This document shows, in pieces, positions 1 through 6,207 of a stretch of 6,294 bases of DNA. Under the pieces are notes generated by a model, which saw only the letters and a program-made list of their open reading frames with translations, ran no database searches and was not told the origin of the DNA. The translations under genes were made by a program, and so were the position numbers. The stretch lies in NCBI GenBank assembly GCA_031289285.1, contig JAITPT010000286.1, positions 1 to 6,294 on the forward strand. The letters run 5' to 3'. Source of the DNA: Puniceicoccales bacterium (GTDB taxonomy: Bacteria > Verrucomicrobiota > Verrucomicrobiia > Opitutales > UBA953). Position 1 is the first letter of the stretch, and the number at the start of each line of letters is the position of its first letter.

Positions 1-3
1 CAA

Positions 4-21
4 GCAGACTTGGCAGTCTGC
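4..21. repeat. Perfect 7-bp inverted repeat
   Basis: GCAGACT (4-10) is followed by the loop TGGC (11-14) and its exact reverse complement AGTCTGC (15-21). No T run follows on either strand, so it is not a canonical intrinsic terminator. It could mark the end of a gene to the left, or be chance in GC-rich DNA. Confidence 0.4.
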
Positions 22-56
22 GATACGGGCGCAGTCGCGACAGGCGCGGCGGACGC

Positions 57-88
57 GGGGGGGGGAGGGGACGTGCGAGGGGGGGGGG
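57..88 (+). other. Long G homopolymers, possible G-quadruplex
   Basis: A run of nine G (57-65) is followed by A, four G (67-70), eight other bases and ten G (79-88). This gives at least four G4 blocks on the plus strand within 32 bases, enough in principle for a G-quadruplex. Runs of this length are also typical of slipping tracts and of sequencing or assembly length errors, so the true lengths are uncertain. No gene is confidently read through them. Confidence 0.45.
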
Positions 89-284
89 CCGTGGCGGCGG
101 CGCAATTACGACAGTTGCGAAAGCGGTGTCGGTGCTCGTGCCTCGCTCTGGCACCACACTCCAAAACAAAAACAGCTGCGTCAAAAGGAGACTACGCCCG
201 CGAAAAAACCGGAACACCGCGCCGCATGGAAGCGACGCGGGGTTTGAACAGGTTTTGGCTTTTGTGGCCTTTTGAGGGCGGAAG

Positions 285-309
285 AGGGTTTCCCGAAGTC
301 GGGTGCCCT
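285..309 (-). terminator. Nested hairpin just after the antitoxin-like gene
   Basis: CCCGA (292-296) pairs with TCGGG (299-303), and around this AGGG (285-288) pairs with CCCT (306-309) across a small internal loop. The hairpin begins five bases beyond the stop of the antitoxin-like gene, where a minus-strand transcript could end. The minus strand shows no U run after it, so it is not a canonical Rho-independent terminator and may only protect the 3' end. Confidence 0.3.
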
Positions 310-313
310 TTGC

Positions 314-511
314 TCAGCCCTCCTCCTCCGCGAGACGGAGGACCTTATACGGGTCAACGCCGACCACTTTTCCCTTGCGGGTCATGTAGAGCAACTGCCC
401 GAATTCTACGGCTTTTCTTGCCGCCGCGATTTGCGCGCGTCTCATGGCGTTGCACACTTGCTTGGTTCGTTTGTTTCTGACGTTCACTTTTTGTGTCGTG
501 CTTTCTTTCAT
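314..511 (-). CDS. Small antitoxin-like partner of the zeta-type kinase
   Basis: This 65-residue protein is encoded directly after the zeta-toxin-like kinase. Its ATG (509-511) overlaps the kinase stop as ATGA, which suggests translational coupling and one functional unit. The first 35 or so residues are rich in Lys, Arg, Asn and Ala and look helical. The C-terminal part (about 38-60) reads LLYMTRKGKVVGVDPYKVL, a pattern that could form a beta hairpin, and the chain ends in acidic residues. No signal peptide or membrane segment is visible. From general knowledge, COG4185-type kinases are often paired with a small basic protein of 60-80 residues carrying a similar motif with Gly, Lys and Val before an Asp-Pro or Pro-Pro. 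I infer an antitoxin role from size, overlap and this resemblance. Antitoxins usually precede their toxins; here the order is reversed. The alternative is a small conserved protein of other function. Confidence 0.62.
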   Translation of the reverse strand: MKESTTQKVNVRNKRTKQVCNAMRRAQIAAARKAVEFGQLLYMTRKGKVVGVDPYKVLRLAEEEG

Positions 512-1068
512 AGTTTCCAGCCCCGAAAGGTGTGGTTTTTGGATTTGGTGTCAATCAATTCGTGAGTGCTCGCGTCGAAGACCCACCACTCATTGGCAAG
601 TTTTTTGTAGATTTGGGTGAAGTTGTTCCAGCTTCTGTCAATCCGCCGCAACACGGTTTCCTCTGGGACGGAGTGGCCGCCTTGGGCGACGCGGGTGGCG
701 ACGCGCTGGACGGCGAGCGCGGGGACATCAATTTTGAGGTAGGCGATTTCGATGGAGTAGCCGGCCTTTTTCCAGTCGCGCAACATTTTGGCGTGGGTGA
801 GGCCGGAGAGGGTGCTCTCGATGGCAAAGTCGTTCTTGGAGGCGACGGCGCGATACATTTCTTCGATGGCAATCCGCGCCGCCGAGCGAACCGCCATCTC
901 CGGCACAAACGGCGAAAGGCCCCGCGCGATTTCGTCCGTGTTGATAAATCGCAAGACGCCAAGCTCGAGCGGAAGATACTCGCGGGCGAAGGTGGTTTTC
1001 CCCGAGCCGTTGGGTCCGCCAATGACAATACACAGAGGCATACCCCGTCGTATAACGGTCGCCTTCAT
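508..1068 (-). CDS. Zeta-toxin-like P-loop kinase (COG4185 type)
   Basis: The 186-residue protein is a small P-loop ATPase/kinase of the zeta toxin superfamily. Visible motifs are Walker A GPNGSGKT (18-25) after a hydrophobic strand (11-17), NTDEIARGLSPF (43-54) with Asp45 at the site of the zeta substrate-binding Asp, FAIESTLSG (81-89) with Glu84, and RVAQGGHSVPEETVLRR (126-142), whose arginines probably contact phosphate. It is shorter than classical zeta toxins such as those of epsilon-zeta modules, but a normal length for COG4185 proteins. Classical zeta kinases phosphorylate UDP-N-acetylglucosamine and block cell-wall synthesis; whether this group does so is not settled from sequence. 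The start at 1068 lacks a well-placed Shine-Dalgarno. Met10 (1041), just before the first strand and preceded by GGGG, is a fair alternative. It lies 42 bases after sufS and overlaps the small downstream gene by four bases. Confidence 0.82.
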   Translation of the reverse strand: MKATVIRRGMPLCIVIGGPNGSGKTTFAREYLPLELGVLRFINTDEIARGLSPFVPEMAVRSAARIAIEEMYRAVASKNDFAIESTLSGLTHAKMLRDWKKAGYSIEIAYLKIDVPALAVQRVATRVAQGGHSVPEETVLRRIDRSWNNFTQIYKKLANEWWVFDASTHELIDTKSKNHTFRGWKL

Positions 1069-1110
1069 GCGGTCAAGATTTTGCCCCTTTCGCGGTTTGC
1101 GGTTTGCTGT

Positions 1111-2340
1111 CTAAAACATTTTTCGGATGCGCTCGAGGGAGTCGCCGAGGCGGTCAATTTCGTCGAAGGTATTGTAGAATACCAGCGAGGCGCGCACGGT
1201 TCCCGCGATGCCCAGTGCCTTCATCAACGGCATGGCGCAGTGGTGGCCGGTGCGGACGGCGATGCCGTCGGCGTCGAGAAGTGTGCCGATGTCGAGCGGG
1301 TGAACGCCGTCTATGAGAAACGAAAGCACGGAGACTTTTTCGGGTGCCGTCCCGATGATGCGCAGCTTGGGGATGGCGGCGAGTCGCGCCGTCGCGTAGC
1401 GTAGCAACGCATCCTCGTGCGCGTGGGCGGCGGGGCGCAGGCGGGCGACGTATTCGAGTGCCTCGCCGAACGCGAGCGTGTCGGCGATGTTGGGAGTGCC
1501 GGCCTCGAAACGCTCCGGCGCGTCGCGGAAGGTGGTGCCCGCGAAGTCCACGACGCGAATCATATCTCCGCCGCATTGGTAGGGCGGCATGGCGTTGAGC
1601 GTATCCGTCCGCGCCCAGAGGACGCCCATGCCGGTCGGGCCGCAGACTTTGTGCGACGAGAAGACGAAGAAGTCTGCGCCGAGCGTTTGCATGTCCACGG
1701 GAAAATGCGCGGTGGACTGGGCACCGTCGGCGAGCACGAGTGCGCCGACGCTGTGCGCGAGGGCGGCGATTTCGCTGACGGGGTTGACGGTGCCGAGGAC
1801 GTTGGAGGCGTGTGTGACGGCGACGAGCTTTGTCTGGGGCGAGAGCAGTTGGCGGAAAACATCGAGCCGCAGTGTCCCGTCTGGTGCGACGGGCACGACG
1901 CGGATTTTCGCGCCGGTGCGCTCCGCTGCTTGTTGCCACGGGACGATGTTGGCGTGGTGCTCCATCTCGGTGAGGAGGATTTCGTCGCCCGCGTGTAAAT
2001 TTGCCGTGCCCCAAGATGCGGCGACGAGGTTGATGCTCTCGGTCGTCCCTTTGGTGAACACGCACTCGCGGGGGTCGCCTGCGCCGATGAACTTTGCGAC
2101 GCGCGCACGCGCTTGCTCGTAGGCGGCGGTAGCCTCCTCGCTGAGCGTGTGGACGCCGCGGTGGATGTTGGCGTGTTGGTGGCGGTAGTAGCGGTCGAGG
2201 GCTTCGATGACGGCGAGCGGCTTCTGCGCACTGGCACCGTTGTCGAGATAGACGAGCGGGTTTTTGCCGACGCGCCGCGAGAGTATCGGGAAGTCCGCAC
2301 GGACGCGGGCGATGTCAAAGTCGGCTGTGTTGTCTGGCAT
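1111..2340 (-). CDS. sufS: Cysteine desulfurase SufS (class V aminotransferase fold)
   Basis: This PLP enzyme converts L-cysteine to L-alanine and holds the released sulfur as a persulfide for Fe-S cluster assembly in the cytoplasm. The 409 residues match the usual length of about 406-410. Expected features are all present: LDNGASAQKP near the N-terminus (32-41), KGTTESINLVA (97-107), EMEHHANIVPW (125-135) with the ring-stacking His128 or 129, LADGAQS (203-209) with Asp205 and Gln208, SSHKVCGPTGMGVLW (228-242) with the PLP lysine Lys231, and RTGHHCAMPL (363-372) with the persulfide cysteine Cys368. The short loop at Cys368 indicates group II (SufS/CsdA) rather than IscS/NifS. No sufBCD, sufE or sufU is visible, so its sulfur acceptor must be encoded elsewhere. 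The start has an AT-rich leader and no Shine-Dalgarno. It lies 89 bases after kduD. CsdA is the only real alternative name. Confidence 0.95.
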   Translation of the reverse strand: MPDNTADFDIARVRADFPILSRRVGKNPLVYLDNGASAQKPLAVIEALDRYYRHQHANIHRGVHTLSEEATAAYEQARARVAKFIGAGDPRECVFTKGTTESINLVAASWGTANLHAGDEILLTEMEHHANIVPWQQAAERTGAKIRVVPVAPDGTLRLDVFRQLLSPQTKLVAVTHASNVLGTVNPVSEIAALAHSVGALVLADGAQSTAHFPVDMQTLGADFFVFSSHKVCGPTGMGVLWARTDTLNAMPPYQCGGDMIRVVDFAGTTFRDAPERFEAGTPNIADTLAFGEALEYVARLRPAAHAHEDALLRYATARLAAIPKLRIIGTAPEKVSVLSFLIDGVHPLDIGTLLDADGIAVRTGHHCAMPLMKALGIAGTVRASLVFYNTFDEIDRLGDSLERIRKMF

Positions 2341-2380
2341 AATATTTTTTTATCGGAAACGGCGGCGCGTTGTTGTTTGT

Positions 2381-2417
2381 GAAAAAAGTTGGGAAGCGGG
2401 TGAAGGGGAACGCCCGC
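2381..2417 (-). terminator. Weak possible terminator between kduD and sufS
   Basis: Read on the minus strand, GCGGG and CCCGC (bases 2417-2413 and 2400-2396) form a short GC stem 12 bases beyond the kduD stop. A run of six T follows (2387-2382) after an eight-base gap. The gap and the short stem make it a poor intrinsic terminator. If used, it would partly uncouple kduD from sufS; otherwise the two may be cotranscribed. Confidence 0.25.
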
Positions 2418-2429
2418 AAGCCGCTGTCC

Positions 2430-3197
2430 TTAGCGAGCGAGCCAGCCGCCGTCCACGGCGAAAACGTGTCCGTTGACGTAATCGGAGGCGGGCGAGGCGA
2501 GGAAGACCGCCGCGCCCTTGATGTCGTCGGGAGTGCCCCAGCGGGCGGCAGGGATGCGCCCGAGTATCTCTGTGTTGCGCGTGACGTCGGCGCGGAGGGC
2601 GGCGGTGTTGTCGGTCGCCATGTAGCCGGGCGCGATGGCGTTTGTGTTGATGCCCCGTGCGGCAAGCTCGTTTGCCATGAGGCGCGTGAGGCCGGCGAGG
2701 CCACTCTTGGCGGCGGTGTAGGAGGGCACACGCACGCCGCCTTGAAACGAAAGCATAGAGGCGATGTGGATGATTTTGCCCCGCGCCTCGCGCCCCAAAA
2801 GGTCGCGCACAAAAAGTTGGCTGAGGAAAAACGCGGCGTCGAGATTGACGCCCAACACGTCGTCCCAGTCTTTCTCCGTGAAGTCGGCGAAGGCGGCGCG
2901 GCGGATTATTCCGGCGTTGTTGACGAGGATGTCGGGCGTGGGGAAACGCTCTTTGATTTGCGCGTAGAGGCTGGGCAGTGCGGCGCGTTCGCCGAGGTCG
3001 GCGGGGAAGGCTTCGGCGCGGCGGCCAAGGGCGCGGATTTGGGCGACGGTCTCTTCTGGCGAGTGCAGGGAGACGGCGGCGATGTCGGCACCGGCCTCGG
3101 CGAGTGCGAGGGCGACGGCTTGGCCGAGGCCGCGATTCGCACCAGTGACGATGGCGGTTTTCCCGCCGAGTTTGAAGAGTTCGAGTATGCCGGACAT
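2430..3197 (-). CDS. kduD: KduD-type 2-dehydro-3-deoxy-D-gluconate 5-dehydrogenase
   Basis: This classical short-chain dehydrogenase/reductase has 255 residues, the usual size. The Rossmann glycine motif TGANRGLG is at 18-25, NNAG at 93-96, and the catalytic set is Asn118, Ser147, Tyr160 and Lys164 (YTAAK). Beyond the general fold it carries stretches that recur in E. coli KduD: EKDWDDV (108-114), IASMLSFQGG (145-154), RLMANE (172-177), NAIAPGYMAT (186-195) and the C-terminal SDYVNG and VDGGWLAR. KduD interconverts 2,5-diketo-3-deoxy-D-gluconate and 2-keto-3-deoxy-D-gluconate with NAD(H), a cytoplasmic step in pectin and other uronate breakdown. KduI and kdgK are not in view. The start has no Shine-Dalgarno; the bases before it are pyrimidine-rich (CCTTCTCTCCCT). 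It is divergent from the GH95 gene and shares its upstream region. A related sugar-acid dehydrogenase such as a gluconate 5-dehydrogenase is less likely. Confidence 0.9.
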   Translation of the reverse strand: MSGILELFKLGGKTAIVTGANRGLGQAVALALAEAGADIAAVSLHSPEETVAQIRALGRRAEAFPADLGERAALPSLYAQIKERFPTPDILVNNAGIIRRAAFADFTEKDWDDVLGVNLDAAFFLSQLFVRDLLGREARGKIIHIASMLSFQGGVRVPSYTAAKSGLAGLTRLMANELAARGINTNAIAPGYMATDNTAALRADVTRNTEILGRIPAARWGTPDDIKGAAVFLASPASDYVNGHVFAVDGGWLAR

Positions 3198-3376
3198 AGG
3201 GAGAGAAGGTGTGGCGGGGAAGATAGCGGGGCGGGAAAATAAAACACTAAAAAAACAGCCCCGTGGAATCCGCGTGGAACTTAAAACCTAAAAACGGCAG
3301 TTAATGCGGACGGTTTTAGGTAAAAAGCGACTGATCTGGGGAAACCTCCCGCGCTTGCGCTTGTCTCCGGCGGGAT
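3198..3376. promoter_or_regulatory. Divergent intergenic region between kduD and the GH95 gene
   Basis: This 179-base region must hold the start signals for kduD (leftward) and the GH95 gene (rightward). I see no convincing -35/-10 pair for either gene. AT-rich blocks at 3238-3256 and 3281-3294 are the likeliest promoter positions. A direct repeat CGTGGAA (3262-3268 and 3273-3279) has its copies 11 bases apart, about one helical turn, on one face of the DNA, and could be an operator. An inverted repeat, ACCTAAAA (3286-3293) and TTTTAGGT (3314-3321), overlaps the first copy of the dispersed repeat. Before the GH95 ATG, GGCGGG (3369-3374) is at most a weak ribosome binding site. Shared control of the two sugar genes is an inference. 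Confidence 0.45.
3285..3302 (+). repeat. Dispersed repeat, copy A (upstream of GH95 gene)
   Basis: AACCTAAAAACGGCAGTT here is identical over 18 bases to 6168-6185. Its last 11 bases also occur at 5897-5907. This copy lacks the following 22-base GAGGGG...GCGAGAAGA part found in the other two, so it is a truncated or partial copy. Instead, its ACCTAAAA arm pairs with TTTTAGGT at 3314-3321 to give an eight-base-pair hairpin. Confidence 0.7.
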
Positions 3377-5890
3377 ATGAAGTTTCCTTGCTGTTTTCCG
3401 TTTCTTCGCGGTGCGCTGTGTGCCGCAACAATTGCAATCGCCTCGGCGGTCTCTATGCCCGAAACGGCTGGCGCAGACACGCAAGCTCGTTCGGGCAAAG
3501 ACGAAATCGCCGTCAATCAGGTGCCGATGAAGTGGTGGTATGATACGCCCGCCACAAAATACTGGGAGGCCATGCCAATCGCGACAGGGCGTTTCGCGGC
3601 AATGATTCCGGGGGCACTCGGACACGAAGTCATCGCATTCAACGACGAGACGCTCTGGACTGGCGGACCGTATAATCCAAACAATCCCGAAGGCCCCAAA
3701 CTCGTTAAACAAATCCGCGAATTGATTTTTGCGCACGAATACGCCAAGGCACACAAATTAGGTTGGGAACTAAATGGCTTCCCGACACACGAGCAACTTT
3801 ACCAACCGATGGGGCGGCTCAATCTGGATTACAAGGGACACAAACTCGCGAATGCAAAACTCTACAAGCGTGCGCTCGATATGGATAATGCGACGGTTGA
3901 CGTGTCGTATCAATTGGACGGCGTGAATTATTCGCGGCGCGTTTTTGCCAGTTATCCAGACCAAGTAATTGTTATCCGTCTCACCGCTGACCAGAAAGGG
4001 AAAATCAATTTTTCGGGCTGGATGAGCAGCATCCAGCCCAGCGCAAAGGCACGTGCAGAAGGCAACGAAATTATCATAGAGGGAACAACTATTTCGCACA
4101 AGGCGGGCAAGCCGGGCACAGACTACGGATACCGCGACGGAAAATGGCGGATACTCCCGCCAAAGATGAAATGGCAATCGAAAGCGCGAATAATTAACGA
4201 AGGCGGAACACTGACTTCAGAGAACGGAAAACTCACTGTTGCCAACGCCGACGCCGTTACGCTTGTCCTCGCGGGCGCAACAAATTGGGTGAACTGGAAT
4301 GATGTTTCGGGTGATGAAAAGAAACGCTGCGGCGATTATATTGCTAAGGCGGTAAATTATTCATACGACGAATTGTTAAAACGCCATCTCGACGATTACC
4401 GTCCACTCTTTGCCACTTGCAAACTTAACCTTGGCACCGACATCGTTCCAGAACTTACTACCTCGCAAGCTATCAGTCGTATTCGGAAAGGCGGATTTGA
4501 CCCAGCGTATGAAGCGCGTTATTTTCAATACGGACGTTATCTATTGCTTGCGGGAGCACGGGAAAATACACTCGCGTTTAACAATCACAATATCTGGTTG
4601 GATAATTTAGAGGGACGATGGTTAGGGCGTTGGACGCTTAATATAAATATCCAAGAATGCTACTGGCCTGTAGAAAATACCAATCTTCCAAAAGTTAACG
4701 AGTCGCTGTTGCTCTTTGTAGAAAACTTAGCACAGGCGGGAAAGCGCACCGCAAAAGAAGTGTTCGACTGTAGAGGTTGGTGTGGCACTCTGGGAACGGA
4801 CGTCTGGTTTAACACCTCTCCCAACGATGGCAACCCGCTGCACTCACTTTTCCCACTGAGTGGCGCGTGGCTGATGCAACAACTCTACGAACATTATCTC
4901 TACGACCCAGACACAGAATACTTAAAACGCATTTATCCGCTGTTAAAAGGGGCAACAGAGTTCGCCCTCGACTTTCTTGTTAAAGACCCAAAATCGGGTT
5001 ATTTAGGAACTTGTCCGGCTGGGTCTCCAGAAAATTATTTCCTTGATGACAAAGGAAAAAGGGCTGCTCTTACTTTTGCCCCTGCGTGCGACATCCAAAT
5101 AGTGCGAATGTTGTTGCGCAGTTACATTGCCGCCACGAAAACACTAAACATTGACAGCGAACTAAGCAGCCAAGCCGCCGCCGCGCTCGCACAATTGCCT
5201 CCGCATAAAATCGGACGTCACAAACAATTGCAAGAATGGTTTCACGATTTCAAAGAAGCCGAAGTAACGCACCGCCACATGATGCATCTTATCGCGACGT
5301 ATCCTGACGACGACATCACACTGCGCAAAACGCCGGAGTTTGCAGAAGCGGTAAAAGTCGCGCTTAAACGCAGAGGCGAAAGAAATCTTGGTTGGACTGG
5401 TGCGTGGCGAATAAACCTCCGCGCACGTCTGGAACAACCCGAAATGGCTTACCGTGATTTCCGCAGGTTGCTTACGTCGGTCAGCATTCATCCGTATGCA
5501 GAGGATAGCCGGGTAACGCCTTCTTTTGAAGGAAATCAGGCAATACAAGGCATCACCGCAGGCGTCGCCGAGATGTTGCTACAAAGTCACAGCGGCGAAA
5601 TCTCGCTATTGCCCGCGCTCCCCAAACAGTGGCTAAACGGCGCGGTCAGCGGATTGCGGGCAAGAGGCGGTTTCGAGATTTCGATGGAATGGAAAAACGG
5701 CGCGTTGGCGAAAGCGATAATCAACGCCAAGCACGACGGGCAATGTCGGTTGCGCGTGAAGACGACGGCGGGAGTGCCAGCAAAAATAAAAGTGTTTTCT
5801 GGCGAAAGGGAAGTGAAGATCACCCAAATCGGCAGTGCCCTCATTGAGTTCGCAGCAAAGAAGGGCGAGCAGTATGTAGTGCTTCCTTGA
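3377..5890 (+). CDS. Secreted glycoside hydrolase family 95 enzyme (alpha-L-fucosidase/alpha-L-galactosidase type)
   Basis: GH95 enzymes release terminal alpha-L-fucose (often 1,2-linked) or alpha-L-galactose by an inverting mechanism. Residues 1-33 look like a signal peptide: basic start, hydrophobic core 12-26 and an AGA cleavage motif at 31-33. This supports the ATG at 3377 and export to the periplasm or beyond. The N-terminal beta-sandwich (about 50-320) has the family signature IATGRFAAMIPGA...FNDETLWTGGPYNPNNPE (68-105). The (alpha/alpha)6 barrel (about 390-735) has LNINIQECYWPVENTNL (421-437), where Asn422 and Asn424 match the catalytic asparagines of the Bifidobacterium enzyme AfcA, then SPEN (550-553) with Glu552 as probable acid, HRHMMHL (632-638) and GWTGAWRINLRARL (672-685). 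A C-terminal beta domain follows. At the usual IDGNFG site, which supplies the catalytic Asp, it reads FEGNQAIQG (717-725), so substrate and activity need caution. GC falls to about 40% mid-gene, well below the minus-strand genes. Confidence 0.92.
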   Translation: MKFPCCFPFLRGALCAATIAIASAVSMPETAGADTQARSGKDEIAVNQVPMKWWYDTPATKYWEAMPIATGRFAAMIPGALGHEVIAFNDETLWTGGPYNPNNPEGPKLVKQIRELIFAHEYAKAHKLGWELNGFPTHEQLYQPMGRLNLDYKGHKLANAKLYKRALDMDNATVDVSYQLDGVNYSRRVFASYPDQVIVIRLTADQKGKINFSGWMSSIQPSAKARAEGNEIIIEGTTISHKAGKPGTDYGYRDGKWRILPPKMKWQSKARIINEGGTLTSENGKLTVANADAVTLVLAGATNWVNWNDVSGDEKKRCGDYIAKAVNYSYDELLKRHLDDYRPLFATCKLNLGTDIVPELTTSQAISRIRKGGFDPAYEARYFQYGRYLLLAGARENTLAFNNHNIWLDNLEGRWLGRWTLNINIQECYWPVENTNLPKVNESLLLFVENLAQAGKRTAKEVFDCRGWCGTLGTDVWFNTSPNDGNPLHSLFPLSGAWLMQQLYEHYLYDPDTEYLKRIYPLLKGATEFALDFLVKDPKSGYLGTCPAGSPENYFLDDKGKRAALTFAPACDIQIVRMLLRSYIAATKTLNIDSELSSQAAAALAQLPPHKIGRHKQLQEWFHDFKEAEVTHRHMMHLIATYPDDDITLRKTPEFAEAVKVALKRRGERNLGWTGAWRINLRARLEQPEMAYRDFRRLLTSVSIHPYAEDSRVTPSFEGNQAIQGITAGVAEMLLQSHSGEISLLPALPKQWLNGAVSGLRARGGFEISMEWKNGALAKAIINAKHDGQCRLRVKTTAGVPAKIKVFSGEREVKITQIGSALIEFAAKKGEQYVVLP

Positions 5891-5896
5891 ACCAGC

Positions 5897-5929
5897 AAAC
5901 GGCAGTTGAGGGGAAGTATTGCGAGAAGA
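5897..5929 (+). repeat. Dispersed repeat, copy B (33-base head)
   Basis: This copy begins six bases after the GH95 stop codon. It starts AAACGGCAGTTG and ends AGTATTGCGAGAAGA. It matches 6175-6207 at 30 of 33 positions without gaps; the three differences lie within the GAGGGG block and fit a one-base shift of an A/G run. The CCTAA bases that precede copies A and C are absent, so this copy is shorter at its 5' end. Confidence 0.75.
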
Positions 5930-5931
5930 GG

Positions 5932-5981
5932 TAGTGGGTTCCTCGCTGTTTTGAGTGGGAGCACTGCTGAGCCACGCACTA
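5932..5981 (+). repeat. Imperfect hairpin following repeat copy B
   Basis: TAGTG (5932-5936) pairs with CACTA (5977-5981). After one mismatch, GT (5938-5939) pairs with AC (5974-5975), and CTC (5942-5944) pairs with GAG (5969-5971). GC (5945-5946) pairs with GC (5966-5967) past a bulge. That makes about 12 pairs with several mismatches. Its position directly after the shared head mirrors the larger stem after copy C, although the sequences differ. It may also help end the GH95 transcript. Confidence 0.4.
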
Positions 5982-6167
5982 TAATCCTGCTGTGTGCGAA
6001 ACGAAAGTCTAACGAACACAAGTTATCTTGATGTCAAATGAAAAAAATGGCTGCCTTTTATTCAGGCGCAGCAAATGGCCAAAATGTCTGCTGCGTTGTA
6101 AGTGCATGATTTTCCACGGGTTCGTGAAGCAAATCCGGAATTTCTCCGAAAAGTTGCCAGAATAATT

Positions 6168-6207
6168 AACCTAAAAACGGCAGTTGGAGGGGAGTATTGC
6201 GAGAAGA
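6168..6207 (+). repeat. Dispersed repeat, copy C (full head)
   Basis: This is the most complete copy. It combines the 18-base segment shared with 3285-3302 and the 33-base head (6175-6207) shared with 5897-5929. It leads directly into the long stem-loop that starts at 6206. It defines the unit as AACCTAAAAACGGCAGTT, then a G/A-rich GGAGGGGAGTATTGCGAGAAGA, then a hairpin. Confidence 0.75.

Larger units (their letters stand above)
1..313. other. Left-end region without a supported gene
   Basis: No reading frame here resembles a known family. The plus-strand frame open from the left edge is rich in Gly, Ala and Arg and looks like a high-GC artefact; it also runs on over the antitoxin-like gene on the other strand. 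On the minus strand, the frame open from the TAG at 192-194 down to the left edge becomes an Ala/Pro/Thr/Val-rich stretch (about bases 3-90), like a linker, but it has no good start codon. The region also contains a short hairpin (4-21), two long G runs (57-88) and a nested hairpin (285-309). I read it as intergenic, possibly including the edge of a gene lying to the left. Confidence 0.5.

Noticed and set aside
1..60. tRNA gene suggested by the hairpin and GC-rich arms
   Set aside because: No cloverleaf can be formed and no TTCGA-type T-loop or CCA end is present.
10..480. Long plus-strand open frame of 156 codons at the left edge
   Set aside because: It is Gly-, Ala- and Arg-rich without any recognisable domain, runs through the G homopolymers and overlaps the antitoxin-like gene on the opposite strand.
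1092..1105. Tandem GCGGTTT repeat between sufS and the kinase gene
   Set aside because: Only two 7-base units; too short to distinguish from chance.
532..1404. Plus-strand frame of 290 codons opposite the toxin and sufS
   Set aside because: It crosses two strongly supported minus-strand genes and is a GC-rich mirror frame with no family resemblance.
2370..3242. Plus-strand frame of 290 codons opposite kduD
   Set aside because: The minus strand encodes a clear KduD; this frame is its shadow, Gly/Glu/Arg-rich and without motifs.
3285..6207. CRISPR array
   Set aside because: Three repeat copies are separated by a 2.5-kb gene and about 270 bases, not by regular short spacers, and no cas gene is present.
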